The notes: generated by a model from the letters alone, not told the origin. A DNA stretch of 64,000 nt from Micropruina glycogenica (GCF_900289045.1 NZ_LT985188.1:2666001-2730000), one strand, 5' to 3'; counted from the stretch's first letter, positions 46,459 to 54,991 are shown. Numbers and translations: made by a program.

Positions 46459-48075
46459 TCAAGATTCCGTCAACGGAGCAGGAACTCCCACTGGTGGTAC
46501 AGACCGGGCAGGCAACTTGGATGCAAGCGCCATGGTTAGTGCGGACGAAAGCTGCTGATTCCCCTCGTGGGGGGCTTTGAGGGTCGAGACGATGAGGTTC
46601 ACGTAGGCGCCCACGGATTGACCGAGCGTTGCTGCAGCCAAAGGCAAGAGTTGCTTCCCCGGGATCACCGCCAGCATCTCGGCCGCTCCTGAGTTGTCAC
46701 TGAGTGCATCGTCAACTTTCTGTTTGGCTTCACGAAGAGCCACCGACGGGTCGAATGGCCAGTTCGACACGGCGAAGTGGTTTGCCATGTTGGGCAGCAG
46801 TTGAGCCACGGACTTGTTCTTTACCCCCGCTGTCAGAGCCGCCAACTGTGGTTCGATCCTCGCCTTCCATCTCTGGATGGCTAACGCCTCGCGCTGCTCG
46901 ACGCTTACCGATGCTCGCAGCCTCGCGAGATACTCGTCGTGGTCAAACGGAGCGTTGAGGTGTCTGGCGACGGCGATCACGATGTCCGGCAACGCGAACA
47001 GGCTTTCCACCTCATGCACGGGGAGGGCCACGGTGCCTGGGGGCAACGAACCCAGGAACTCGTCCGGGTGGTGATCGCGATCGATGATTCCGGTGGCACT
47101 CAACGCTCGCGCGATACCACTCCGCTGGAGGGCGGCCACGCAGCGCATTACATCTTGAGCGCTCTGTACCGGCTTGACGACGGTGTCTGGGCCGTTGAAC
47201 CAAGCGCCATAGAGTTGCGCGTCGTAGCTCGACTCTGTTCCCTCAGTAAACACCACTCGCGAGGCGTAAAAGGACAGTGAGGCCGAGCCAAGGAGTGCTT
47301 CGGCCAGGTCATCCGGCAGATCGTCGTCCAGTTCGAGTTTTCGCAGTCCTTGCGTAGGGCTGGCCAACACAAAGGTCGGGTTGCGCCTTGAGAGCGCGAA
47401 CGAGAGGTCATGCGTTACGTAGACGAAGCGGACGTCCGGCCGCGCGGCCTCCAAGGCGTTCCAGAAGCGAACGGCCAGAAGAGTGTGAAAGTGTGTCTCA
47501 GGTTCGTCGACCACGAGGACACCCCCGTCGAAGGTGAACACCCGTCCGGCCAAGAACAGGGCAGCCTTCTCCCCGTCACTCATCTGGTTGCCGCTGTAGG
47601 AGACCAAACTGCCAGTGGTTGTGCTGGTGACGATGGGCTTCCAGTCGCTCCAATCAAGCTGCCGCCCAGGGAATACATTGGCCCAAAGCTCTTCGATGCG
47701 AAGGAGGGGTGTCGCTTCGGGGCCGTCTGCGGCTGCTGACGGATCAGTCCTGACCCTCTGACTGAAGCGGATGGCAGCCCCGGCGTACTGGGCAAGCAGT
47801 TGAGAAAGCATGTAATCAAACTCGGAGGACAGTTCCCAAAACTGCCCCCGCGCCTGCTCCTTCTGGCTGGTGAAGTTGTTGCGCGCTGCGTCGACACCCA
47901 TGACTGGTAGCTCAGGAGCCACGCGTGTGTTGCGGAGGGCGTTGACAAAGTCGATGGCTCCGTCGGCGCCGATGCTTCGCGACTGCCTCGTCTTGCCGCT
48001 GCCGTTGGGCCCGATAAGCACTACAGGGTCATCGCCGAGGATCTCGACACCATTAGGCAACCGAACGATCGTCAT
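46459..48075 (-). CDS. AAA ATPase with C-terminal DUF4435/TOPRIM-like domain
   Basis: 538 residues from ATG 48075; the longer frame upstream is not conserved-looking. Walker A IGPNGSGKT (22-29) and an ABC-type Walker B GGVLVVDEPETHFH. The second half begins VVFTEGTESSYDAQLY and has GIIDRDHH and VHEVESLF, the acidic pattern of DUF4435. Related ATP-binding proteins with TOPRIM-like tails (OLD family and similar) act in phage defence. Its place beside a type I system in a transposon supports that role, which remains inference. Confidence 0.8.
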   Translation of the reverse strand: MTIVRLPNGVEILGDDPVVLIGPNGSGKTRQSRSIGADGAIDFVNALRNTRVAPELPVMGVDAARNNFTSQKEQARGQFWELSSEFDYMLSQLLAQYAGAAIRFSQRVRTDPSAAADGPEATPLLRIEELWANVFPGRQLDWSDWKPIVTSTTTGSLVSYSGNQMSDGEKAALFLAGRVFTFDGGVLVVDEPETHFHTLLAVRFWNALEAARPDVRFVYVTHDLSFALSRRNPTFVLASPTQGLRKLELDDDLPDDLAEALLGSASLSFYASRVVFTEGTESSYDAQLYGAWFNGPDTVVKPVQSAQDVMRCVAALQRSGIARALSATGIIDRDHHPDEFLGSLPPGTVALPVHEVESLFALPDIVIAVARHLNAPFDHDEYLARLRASVSVEQREALAIQRWKARIEPQLAALTAGVKNKSVAQLLPNMANHFAVSNWPFDPSVALREAKQKVDDALSDNSGAAEMLAVIPGKQLLPLAAATLGQSVGAYVNLIVSTLKAPHEGNQQLSSALTMALASKLPARSVPPVGVPAPLTES

Positions 48076-48664
48076 GACCTTGAGGGTAGGACGTGCGTCT
48101 GACGAAACCTGCTGATCGCCACCGTTGGGTCGATGTCGCGACAAATTCCTCAGATGGGCTAGCACTGAGGCAGAACCCCGCTGACTACTTCTGGATCGCC
48201 TCTGCAGCGCGAGGGGTGGGTGGACCCAAGTCCGACCCACCCCCGTGCCATCAGCTTGCTGCAGTCCAAGTTGGCAGACTGCAGCACTACGGAGGCACGA
48301 TCAGTACGATGATGATCGCGAGCATTTGCATCAGCCTCCTTCCTTTGGTTGGGGGGATCTGACGGGTCGGCGTCTGGCAGGGCGCCGGCCCGTACCCATT
48401 CTGACTCTCCAACGCCCCTGTCGCGATTGCACTCATCGCCACTCTCAGCGGATCCCGCTCACCGGATCAGCGTCTTCTCAAGGCCGTTTCAACCGAGTAG
48501 TCTGGCTGCATCAGCGGATGCGCCAACCCATGTCAGCGGATCTGTTTGAGGTGCTTCACTAGGGCAAACACCTGAGGACACTAATGCCTCAACACGTGAC
48601 CCCGACAGTGCTGCGATCTCCGCTGGATTGGTAGGCGAGTTTCGTCCGGGACGATGAGGTCGAG
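48076..48664. other. Divergent intergenic region with a tiny frame and hairpins
   Basis: 589 bp between the ATPase (-) and the winged-helix gene (+). A hairpin at about 48213-48243 is built from GGGTGGGTGGAC and GTCCGACCCACCC. A 17-codon frame at 48309-48362 encodes a hydrophobic peptide, MMIASICISLLPLVGGI. It is followed at once by a 12-pair hairpin, CGGGTCGGCGTC / GGCGCCGGCCCG (48363-48392). No ribosome site at good distance. It may be a small toxic peptide, a leader peptide or chance. Confidence 0.4.
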
Positions 48665-49477
48665 TTGATAGACAAGCATAGGGCGGAGGGACTGCTGGCA
48701 AAGCTGCCCAGCAAGTTCGGCCGACGCTCCGCGGTTCAAGTTGGCCAGGCGTTTGCCTATGGGGGTGATGGGATGGTCAACGCGGAGGGTGAACCTGCTC
48801 GCCTACCGGCGGGACGCTCCCCGCTTGTTGCGCTCGTCTCCAAGGAGGTTGCCTTCAAGGTGTACCTAACCTTGGTTCTGATGACCAAGTCGTCCCCGCA
48901 CGACCTATATCGACCTCGAATGGTGGCTGAGCTCGCCGAGACGTTGGGGTATGAACTGCTGCAGCCACCCGACTACGCGATTGGTCCCGGGACTCGAAGA
49001 GTCAGGCGGGCACTGGCGCAGTTGCAGGAGCTGGGCCTGATCAAGCTGACCCTGGATCGGGGAGAGTATCAGGTTCAGGTAACCCACATGCCTAACGCGG
49101 AGACGCCCCCCTTCATCAGCATTCCGACCCAGATATGGACAAACGGTTGGATACTGTCCTTGAAACCGCCGGCACTGGCCGTGTACCTCGTCTTGAGGCT
49201 CCTACACGCCCGAGAAGGACGCGCCGTCGCGATGGACCCCCTAGAACGATCACGTACTGGGCTAAGTGACGATACGTTCAGCCGAGGGACTGACCAGCTA
49301 ATCGCTCACGGCATCATCGATCGGCGGCGAGCGATCGTCACCGATCGGTACGGGCGCCGGCGGGTCGAACCCCGGGCGTACATGGTTGACGATCAGCGCA
49401 TTCTGGCAGCGCGGCCCGATAGCCCGCGCCCCGACGATGTCTACTGGGATCATTTATGGATCGCCGACAACCCCTGA
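48665..49477 (+). CDS. Winged-helix protein, hypothetical
   Basis: 270 residues if the TTG at 48665 is used; an ATG at 48773 would give a shorter product but drop the LPSKFGRR segment, which looks like part of the domain. A helix-turn-helix region lies at about 70-140 (VRRALAQLQELGLIKLTLDRG) and a second at about 190-235 (RTGLSDDTFSRGTDQLIAHGIIDRRR-like). Two winged helices in tandem suggest DNA binding, as in replication initiators or regulators. The partner is unknown. Confidence 0.65.
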   Translation: MIDKHRAEGLLAKLPSKFGRRSAVQVGQAFAYGGDGMVNAEGEPARLPAGRSPLVALVSKEVAFKVYLTLVLMTKSSPHDLYRPRMVAELAETLGYELLQPPDYAIGPGTRRVRRALAQLQELGLIKLTLDRGEYQVQVTHMPNAETPPFISIPTQIWTNGWILSLKPPALAVYLVLRLLHAREGRAVAMDPLERSRTGLSDDTFSRGTDQLIAHGIIDRRRAIVTDRYGRRRVEPRAYMVDDQRILAARPDSPRPDDVYWDHLWIADNP

Positions 49478-49518
49478 CAACGCGCGCAGGAGCCTCGATT
49501 CCCTTATAGCCTTGAAGC

Positions 49519-50256
49519 ATGCGCCGTGCGTTGTGGCTGAAGAGGCTCGGACTACAGGCGATCATCGCCGCAGTCGTGATCACCATACCCCTTATTGTTG
49601 CTGCCCCGCTCCTCACGCCCGACGCCTACTCCGCGTTCGCTGCGGCACTTCAGACGGTTATAGTTGGGGTCACCCTCTTGGCCGCCCTTCGGACCTATCA
49701 TGCGGACTCTCGGGACCGCCGCGTCGACCGCGTCCTGGCGCTTCACGAGGAGTTCTTCGAGCCTTCGTTTCAGGCCTCGCGAAGGGCTCTGGTACTCAAA
49801 TTGCGAGCAGGGCAGGTTCCGTTCAGCGAGTTGATTAGCTCACAACTCAATGAGGACGAGTACGGCGCTCGGATACAGATCCTACGGTTCTTTGAACGTG
49901 TGCAGGCGGCCAGCGCGATCGGTAGCCTGGACGACTCACTTGCCGCCAGTTTGCTCGGCAGTCACGCAGCTTGGTGGGATCTCGCGCTGGCTGATGACGG
50001 CAAAGCTTCGCGGCGTGCTCTACATGTCTTCGCCACATGGTCGAACGACCTGGCTCAATCACACAGCGAGGACCCCCTGTTCGAAAACTGGGGAGCTAGC
50101 AGGATGCGGGAGTTTGGGAGAACCCGGCGCCCAGCGGGACCGGCATCGCCCCGGGCTCTGGTCGTTCAAGACACAGGCGGCGGCGAGTCGCCGCATGAGG
50201 GACTGTCGAGCCAACCCACAACCACAGGCGAGCACCAGTCCCTTCGAGACGCTTAG
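49519..50256 (+). CDS. Membrane-anchored hypothetical protein (DUF4760-like)
   Basis: 245 residues. Two hydrophobic segments near the N-terminus (LQAIIAAVVITIPLIVAAPLL at about 12-32 and FAAALQTVIVGVTLLAALRTY at about 39-59) are followed by a cytoplasmic helical domain, LHEEFFEPSFQASRRAL to RALHVFATWSNDL. This layout resembles DUF4760 proteins. The C-terminal 50 residues are polar and disordered. It lies among defence-type cargo; function unknown. Confidence 0.65.
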   Translation: MRRALWLKRLGLQAIIAAVVITIPLIVAAPLLTPDAYSAFAAALQTVIVGVTLLAALRTYHADSRDRRVDRVLALHEEFFEPSFQASRRALVLKLRAGQVPFSELISSQLNEDEYGARIQILRFFERVQAASAIGSLDDSLAASLLGSHAAWWDLALADDGKASRRALHVFATWSNDLAQSHSEDPLFENWGASRMREFGRTRRPAGPASPRALVVQDTGGGESPHEGLSSQPTTTGEHQSLRDA

Positions 50257-50628
50257 GAAGTGTGGGCGACCACAGTGTCAACTGGCGTGCTGCGAAAGGG
50301 CCGCACGAGGAAACTGACCTCCGAGCGCACGCGCGGCGCGGCTTCGAAGTGGCGTCCATCCCTGCTGTGGTGGCCTGTCCCCTCGCTCTCTGGGCAGGTT
50401 TCATGACCGTCTCAGGGCAGAACCCAATGACTATTGACACTCTTCGAGGTCGTGCGACGAACGAGTACTACGTCGAGACATCTAGGAGCTGTGGTACACA
50501 ACCTGACACGATGATCCAAGGCCGCCAACAAGGCCTGCGACAGCGCCTCTTCGATGACCTCGACGATTGCAGCTTGGTTTTGGGCACGGGTACAGGAAAT
50601 CATGTCCGGAGGGTGATAAGGAGACTGA
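50257..50628. other. Intergenic region in E2 cargo
   Basis: 372 bp. A minus-strand frame here contains AAIVEVIEEALSQALLAAL, which has helix-like character, but it overlaps the next gene's ribosome site and lacks a start with a Shine-Dalgarno. Probably non-coding or a remnant. Confidence 0.4.
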
Positions 50629-51780
50629 GTGATCGCACCACTCTTCAACCCGGGTAAACGCACAGATTCGCGGCCGGCCCTCTACGGCGAGACAGACTTT
50701 GAGTTTCTAGACCGAGTGGCCGGCAACTACTGGCAGCAGGTCCGTGACCTGCTGCAGCTCTGGGTTGACCACCTGCCAGCATCGGAACGTCGCGATGTCT
50801 GCGCTCGCCTGCAGGGCCGAGCTGCCTCCCAGCAAGCATCCGCCTTACTGGAGCTTTACCTACATGAGGTGCTCCTACGCTCTGGGTGCGCGATCCAGAT
50901 TCATCCCAATGTGCCGGGCACCAATCGGCAGCCCGACTTCCTTGCCACCCCCACATCTGGCGATCCACTCTACGTCGAGGCCGTCGTGCCGGCTTACTCT
51001 GACCTGGCCAGAGCAGAACTAAACCGCAGATCCCAACTGATCGACGCCATTAACCGCAAACCCCATCCCCGATTTGCGCTCGTATTGAAGCACTTGGAGG
51101 TCGGCCAGACCACGCTGTCCAGCAAGTCGCTGATCACCGAGATCCATCAGTGGCTCGACCGCCTGCCCCCTGACCCCGACCCGCTGACGACAAGGTCCTT
51201 CCCGTCCCGCCCGAACAACCAGGGCTGGCGAATATCTCTCGGAGTGATGCCTTGGACCCAGAAGGCGCTCCAGCTACCCAACCGGAGAGCCATTGGGGCT
51301 CAAACATCTGGAGGAATCCAGAAAGTGGACCACTTCGGCCCGGTGCAGCGCGCGCTCGCGTCCAAGGAGAGTAAATACGGCAAACCTAACCACCCCCTCG
51401 TCGTCGCTATCGGCACATCATTTCTTGACGACCCCAGCCACCTAACCAACGGGTTCTACGGCAGCCTCCATACCGACATGGGGACCACGCCACCAGTCGT
51501 GACCCGCGAGTTCAACGGGTACTTCGGCAGTGCGGATCTCCCGCTGCACCAGCAGGTCTCAGTAGTACTGGTAGTCCACAATCTGTCACCCTGGCGGGTT
51601 ACCGGCCCCGTCGTCGCCTGGCATCACCCCTGGCCCCAACGCGACCTACCCGATCAGCTTGGGATTCCTAGCGATGCCTACCGACTCGTTGACCGCATGC
51701 CTCAACAGGTCGCCTTTCAGGGAGATATAGCGTCAGTGTTAGGCCTTCCACAGCAGTGGCCGTCCGGCGCCCCTTGGTAG
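50629..51780 (+). CDS. Hypothetical protein with PD-(D/E)xK-nuclease-like core
   Basis: 383 residues; GTG 50629 follows AAGGAGA. Between residues 60 and 125 the order is helix with ELYLHEVLLRSG, strand with QPDFLATP and strand with LYVEAVVP. This fits the alpha-beta-beta core of restriction-endonuclease-like folds (Glu, Pro-Asp, Glu-x-Val), but the usual lysine after the second acid is missing, so activity is uncertain. The rest is unique. It is the last cargo gene before the distal end of E2. Confidence 0.65.
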   Translation: MIAPLFNPGKRTDSRPALYGETDFEFLDRVAGNYWQQVRDLLQLWVDHLPASERRDVCARLQGRAASQQASALLELYLHEVLLRSGCAIQIHPNVPGTNRQPDFLATPTSGDPLYVEAVVPAYSDLARAELNRRSQLIDAINRKPHPRFALVLKHLEVGQTTLSSKSLITEIHQWLDRLPPDPDPLTTRSFPSRPNNQGWRISLGVMPWTQKALQLPNRRAIGAQTSGGIQKVDHFGPVQRALASKESKYGKPNHPLVVAIGTSFLDDPSHLTNGFYGSLHTDMGTTPPVVTREFNGYFGSADLPLHQQVSVVLVVHNLSPWRVTGPVVAWHHPWPQRDLPDQLGIPSDAYRLVDRMPQQVAFQGDIASVLGLPQQWPSGAPW

Positions 51781-51800
51781 CAACCAGGGCGAGCCGCTGG

Positions 51801-51897
51801 GTGAAACGCCGCAAACCGGCCTCGTTACGAACGGCCGTAGGAGGTCCGCAACCGATAAAGGCTCGCCGCGACAGCCGCCCAACTCGGCTACCACTGA
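51801..51897 (+). pseudogene. Decayed 3' end of a LuxR-type response regulator
   Basis: The bases ending AACTCGGCTACCACTGA translate as LAATAAQLGYH, matching the E1 regulator's LAVRASELGYH. Further left, GTCCGCAACCG is shared exactly, but the frame is broken by small indels. E2 therefore once carried the same regulator at its distal end. Confidence 0.5.
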
Positions 51898-52042
51898 GGC
51901 AGCCCGGACCCACGACATGGCGCCCCGGGGCACACTCGAATGAGAATCTCTCAGCGACAAAGAGTTCCCAGCACCCCGTCGACACACAGTTCGGCGAAAA
52001 CTGGCGAGCGCGCGGCTGCGCCACCTATCTTGCATCTCGACA
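51881..52042 (-). repeat. Distal end of E2
   Basis: 162 bp ending TTGCATCTCGACA. Diverged from the E1 and E3 ends, but with the same order of blocks: the regulator's last codons, a GAATCTCTCAG block, GGCGAGCGCG and the terminal repeat. Confidence 0.75.
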
Positions 52043-52049
52043 AACCAAC
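52043..52049. repeat. E2/E3 junction: overlapping target duplications
   Basis: Seven bases, AACCAAC, separate the elements. AACCA (52043-52047) is the right duplication of E2; CCAAC (52045-52049) is the left duplication of E3. Confidence 0.85.
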
Positions 52050-52112
52050 TGTCGAGATGCAGGGAAGAGTTCGCAAATGGACGAATACGATTCGTAAGAG
52101 AAAGCTGAGAAC
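52050..52112 (+). repeat. dnaB-side end of E3
   Basis: TGTCGAGATGCAGGGAAGAGTT at the tip, and AAGAGAAAGCTGAGAAC further in, align with the E2 end. Confidence 0.8.
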
Positions 52113-52486
52113 CGGAACCCGAATCCCATGCAATCGCCGAGGGCCATAGCGACCAGCCTTTCCCTGCTTCTGAGGGATCCACTCGATACGCAGCCGGGAC
52201 CGCTGGCGCGAGACTAAGACACACCTGGGCTCAGTGGGCCGTTGGTGTGTGTCCGACCTTGCGTTGCGGCCTGACACCGTTCTGGCCCGTCTGTCCGAGG
52301 ACCAATCACACGGATGTGAACACCGCAGATACGCCCGTCGCGCTATTCGTCGTCGCCTGCAATCAGGAGCCTCCCGCGTCTGCTGGCGAGCAACGCGCCC
52401 TTCGAGGGGCCTGCAAGTCCTTCGAGGCGCGGAATGTGTCTGGTCGACGTGCGACGATTCAATGAAGCCGTGTGAGCGTGGCACGC
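52113..52486. other. Non-coding stretch of E3
   Basis: 374 bp. Several short frames are open, but none has a ribosome site or a protein-like composition. I see nothing else in it. Confidence 0.5.
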
Positions 52487-52624
52487 TCACTTCGTCGCCT
52501 CCTTCACCCACAAGACCACGGAACGCTTGAGGACATCACGCTCCATCCGCAACTCTGCGACCTCGGCCCGGAGCCGTTTCAGCTCCTCGTAATCATCGGT
52601 GGCGAGCTCACCGTGACCCTCCCC
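52487..52624 (-). pseudogene. IS3-family OrfA transposase, C-terminal fragment
   Basis: The reverse strand encodes [16 protein letters not shown], then [10 protein letters not shown] and EATK with a stop. This is the leucine-zipper end of IS3-type OrfA. The helix-turn-helix part and OrfB are missing. Confidence 0.75.
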
Positions 52625-52778
52625 ACTCGTTACACGGGGGTGCCGGGACGGGGCGCCCTACTAGGCTCGGCGGCCAGCGCGCTGGCGGAGGGTGGGGGCT
52701 AACCTCTTCTCGAGGGGCGAACCTCGCACACGGGGCACTAGGTCGATCACACCCGATGGCTGTTGGAGATCACCCTGG

Positions 52779-53447
52779 CTAGCAGGGACCAAATACGCCG
52801 GATGGAAGCCGATGGCCATCATCACTGGAGTACCCAGATGACCGGCATGACAAAAAGGTTGAAGTAGACAGCCACACGGCGGACGCAAACATTGTCATTT
52901 GCGCGCAACTACGAAGAGTGAGCGCTTGCAATGTCTCCACATACACAGAAGGACTCACGCATTCGACGGTGGCCCGATTCCATAGTGCAGTCAAGCACTG
53001 CTGCGTTGGAACCGGTGAACCGATCACGGAAACAGCGGTCGAGTTAACGATCAGAGCCGAAGCGGCAACTCCACCCACAAGTACTGCGAGCAATACCTGC
53101 CAACGCTGCGGCTCACCAAACAGGGCCAAGTAGGTCGCTTTCGGCCGCCACAAGACCAGCCGTTCCACAAAGAGTACAGCCCACCACAAAGACCCCAAGA
53201 CAGTGAATCCAGAGCCAACCGCGCGTGACGTCACGAATAGGGCGTAACTGGTACCAACGTCATTCACACCTAGCATCGCTAGCGGCATCGTGATGCCACC
53301 GAGAACTGCCGCAAGACACGCCCAAATGACATATCTGGCACAAACGAGTCGTGATGGTAGCGAACGTAATAGTACAACCTGGAGTCGTGCCATGCCTGAC
53401 CGGTCACGCAAGCTCTGAGCGTGCATCACGGCTCCTTCCAAGACCAT
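52779..53447 (-). CDS. Predicted membrane protein, hypothetical
   Basis: Up to 222 residues with about four hydrophobic segments (around 35-60, 68-95, 112-135 and 178-198). No family recognised. Base composition is lower in GC than the neighbours, which suggests separate acquisition. Start uncertain (53447, or ATG codons about 7 or 18 codons later). It is the larger of two plausible genes in E3. Confidence 0.5.
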   Translation of the reverse strand: MVLEGAVMHAQSLRDRSGMARLQVVLLRSLPSRLVCARYVIWACLAAVLGGITMPLAMLGVNDVGTSYALFVTSRAVGSGFTVLGSLWWAVLFVERLVLWRPKATYLALFGEPQRWQVLLAVLVGGVAASALIVNSTAVSVIGSPVPTQQCLTALWNRATVECVSPSVYVETLQALTLRSCAQMTMFASAVWLSTSTFLSCRSSGYSSDDGHRLPSGVFGPC

Positions 53448-53895
53448 GACTACAGGATATCTGTCCAGATGCTACTACCGTGGATCTCCACTGGCGTGAC
53501 GATGTCCTTGCCGATATTTGCACTGGCCATCCAGGTCTGAATTGCCCGCGGATCTGTATGGGGTTCGGAGGTAGCCCAGTCCAGGCCTCCCCCCGCGACG
53601 CTGCCCCCGAACCCCCGAGACCGAAGCTCCAACTTGCCAGGTCACGGGGCGATTTCGCATTGCTCACCATGGCACCAACACTCACTCCGAATGACGGCAA
53701 TGCCCCATTGACTACATCGGTACGACTCGTAGAAACCAACGGTTGCATACCAGTCGTGCCTGCGCAGACACTACCCGACACGCCGACACCGAAGCCGCCA
53801 GCAATCTCAAGCGATCGTGTCGCATTAGGGGGTTTGAATCAGACCACACTGTGGGGGTTTGGTGACTCGAGAGTGAGTGTCGATGTCTGCGACGA

Positions 53896-54024
53896 TGCAA
53901 CGGCCGCCTCGAACAACTCCACGGATCAGCCCTCGGCTTCCAAAACCTAACCAACTACATCGCCAGAGCGCTACTCGAAACCGGCGGATTCAGACCACTC
54001 ATCCACTCTCTTTCGTGAAGAGCC
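53896..54024 (+). pseudogene. ISL3-family transposase, 3' end with terminal repeat
   Basis: The frame CNGRLEQLHGSALGF, continuing NLTNYIARALLETGGFRPL to a stop at 54018, is the conserved C-terminus of ISL3-type transposases. GAAGAGCC at 54017-54024 (GGCTCTTC on the other strand) fits an ISL3 terminal repeat. Upstream sequence is unrelated, so only the last ~40 codons survive. Confidence 0.75.
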
Positions 54025-54058
54025 CCTAAAGCCTCTGATTGACACCGATTAAAGGCAA

Positions 54059-54415
54059 CTATTGCGAAATCCCAACCCTAGCATGAATTTCCCCGGCCGC
54101 GCCTCGTGATCTGGCGCCGCTCAGGAGGGCGACTAGATAGGCCGCTTGCGCGCAGGCCGCCACCCATAGAACTAGCACCCAGCCCCAGCGCAACCCGCCC
54201 CATGCTCTTAGCCGAAATAGCCCAAATAGCAGGAGGAAGGGCAGGGTAAAGGCACCCATCAACATGACTAGGCCTGCTGCAACACCCATTGCCCAGCTCG
54301 CCTCAGAGCCCCACGTTTCATCCGGCCACGGACCCGAGTACTGGGCGGGTGACTGCCACTTCAATGCCCACCATAGAGCTGTACAGGCGAGCCAGAGCAG
54401 GCCCAGGCCCATCAT
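54059..54415 (-). CDS. Small membrane protein, hypothetical
   Basis: ~118 residues from ATG 54415 with about three hydrophobic segments (GLGLLWLACTALWWAL, MGVAAGLVMLMGAFTLPFLL and WVLVLWVAACAQAAYLVALL). No family recognised. It lies directly inside the distal end of E3, where the sequence switches to the response-regulator tail. The frame continues into that tail, but the start inside the unique part is preferred. Confidence 0.55.
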   Translation of the reverse strand: MMGLGLLWLACTALWWALKWQSPAQYSGPWPDETWGSEASWAMGVAAGLVMLMGAFTLPFLLLFGLFRLRAWGGLRWGWVLVLWVAACAQAAYLVALLSGARSRGAAGEIHARVGISQ

Positions 54416-54428
54416 CACACGAAAGCCC

Positions 54429-54653
54429 ACCGTCAAATACCACCTCAACGGACTCATGACCAAGTTCCAAGTCCGCAACCGCATCAAACTCGCAGTCCGG
54501 GCCTCCGAACTCGGCTACCACTGAGTTCCGGACACAGTGGGCAAACTCGCCTGAGGATCTCTCAGACGCGAAGATTGCCCACCACCAGACGACCGACCCC
54601 TCTGCTGCAAACTAGCGAGCGCGAAGCTGCGTCATCTTTCCTGCATCTCGACA
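54429..54653 (-). repeat. Distal end of E3, shared with E1
   Basis: 225 bp aligned with 28679-28902 with about seven differences and one indel. Contains the response-regulator 3' end from TVKYHLNGL to its stop, and the terminal repeat. Confidence 0.85.
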
Positions 54654-54658
54654 CCAAC
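54654..54658. repeat. Target-site duplication of E3, right copy
   Basis: CCAAC directly after the ACA terminus, equal to 52045-52049. The chromosome continues with ACGCTCG. Confidence 0.85.
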
Positions 54659-54991
54659 ACGCTCGTCACGGTGCGTGGACAGCAGCGGCCCGACACGAGC
54701 CGAATGAAACTCTGAGAACGGCGACCCGGTGAGTCATTCTCCGCTTGTGGCGCGTCCAGGCGTGACCCTCCGGGCCAGCCTGGGGAAAGCTCCCAGACTC
54801 GGCGGTCGCGAGTTGCGCGCAGAGGTATCGCGTCAGCGCTCAAGCGGTTGACAGGGGCGGTTGTCAGCCACGCGCCTCGCTAGGCCGAGGCGAGAGGCCC
54901 ACCGGTCGTCCATCGACCGAGCGGCGCCGTAAAGCTGCGTTCCCGCCGCCAACTGGTGCTGACTAGGGGTGCGCGACGCTAGAGTCACACA
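54659..54991. other. Chromosomal region originally downstream of dnaB
   Basis: 333 bp without a supported gene. A block GAAACTCTGAGAACGG at about 54705-54721 faintly resembles the transposon proximal ends, but the terminal repeat is absent. Confidence 0.5.

Larger units (their letters stand above)
28909..52042 (+). mobile_element. Tn7-like transposon E2 (23.1 kb)
   Basis: Begins TGTCGAGATGCAG, ends TTGCATCTCGACA (one change in the 13-bp repeat), and is bounded by AACCA on both sides. The core (zinc-finger gene, tnsA, tnsB, tnsC, tniQ1, tniQ2) has the same order and direction as E1. Cargo is a type I restriction system, an AAA/DUF4435 protein, and other genes that fit a defence island. An IS630-type element has inserted into it. 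Confidence 0.9.
52050..54653. mobile_element. Short non-autonomous Tn7-like element E3 (2.6 kb)
   Basis: Starts TGTCGAGATGCAG, ends CTGCATCTCGACA, and has CCAAC on both sides. No tns gene is present. Its distal 225 bp are almost the same as those of E1, including the last ~30 codons of the response-regulator gene without the rest. It holds two membrane-protein genes and fragments of IS3 and ISL3 transposases. It looks like an internal deletion derivative that E1 or E2 proteins could still move. Confidence 0.85.

Noticed and set aside
50412-50663. Minus-strand 83-codon frame with AAIVEVIEEALSQALLAAL.
   Set aside because: It overlaps the start of the next gene, lacks a convincing start and has no recognisable family; kept only as a note for the region.
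53404-53950. Overlapping frames on both strands in E3 (125 codons minus, 156 codons plus).
   Set aside because: Neither has a ribosome site or a protein-like composition, and the plus frame runs into the ISL3 fragment in another phase.
5378-54653. CRISPR-associated transposon (CAST), suggested by Tn7-like genes with two TniQ proteins.
   Set aside because: No cas gene and no array of regular repeats was found in either element; insertion at a fixed gene site is explained by TnsD-type targeting.
28679-54653. The ~225-bp direct repeat as attL/attR of a single integrative element or prophage.
   Set aside because: No integrase, phage or conjugation genes are present. The repeats are the distal ends of E1 and E3, as shown by the terminal repeats and separate target duplications.
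54700-54730. A possible fourth transposon end: GAAACTCTGAGAACGG after E3 resembles the inner block of the proximal ends.
   Set aside because: The terminal TGTCGAGATGCAG is absent, and the similarity is limited to about 15 bases. The empty-site reconstruction does not need a fourth element.
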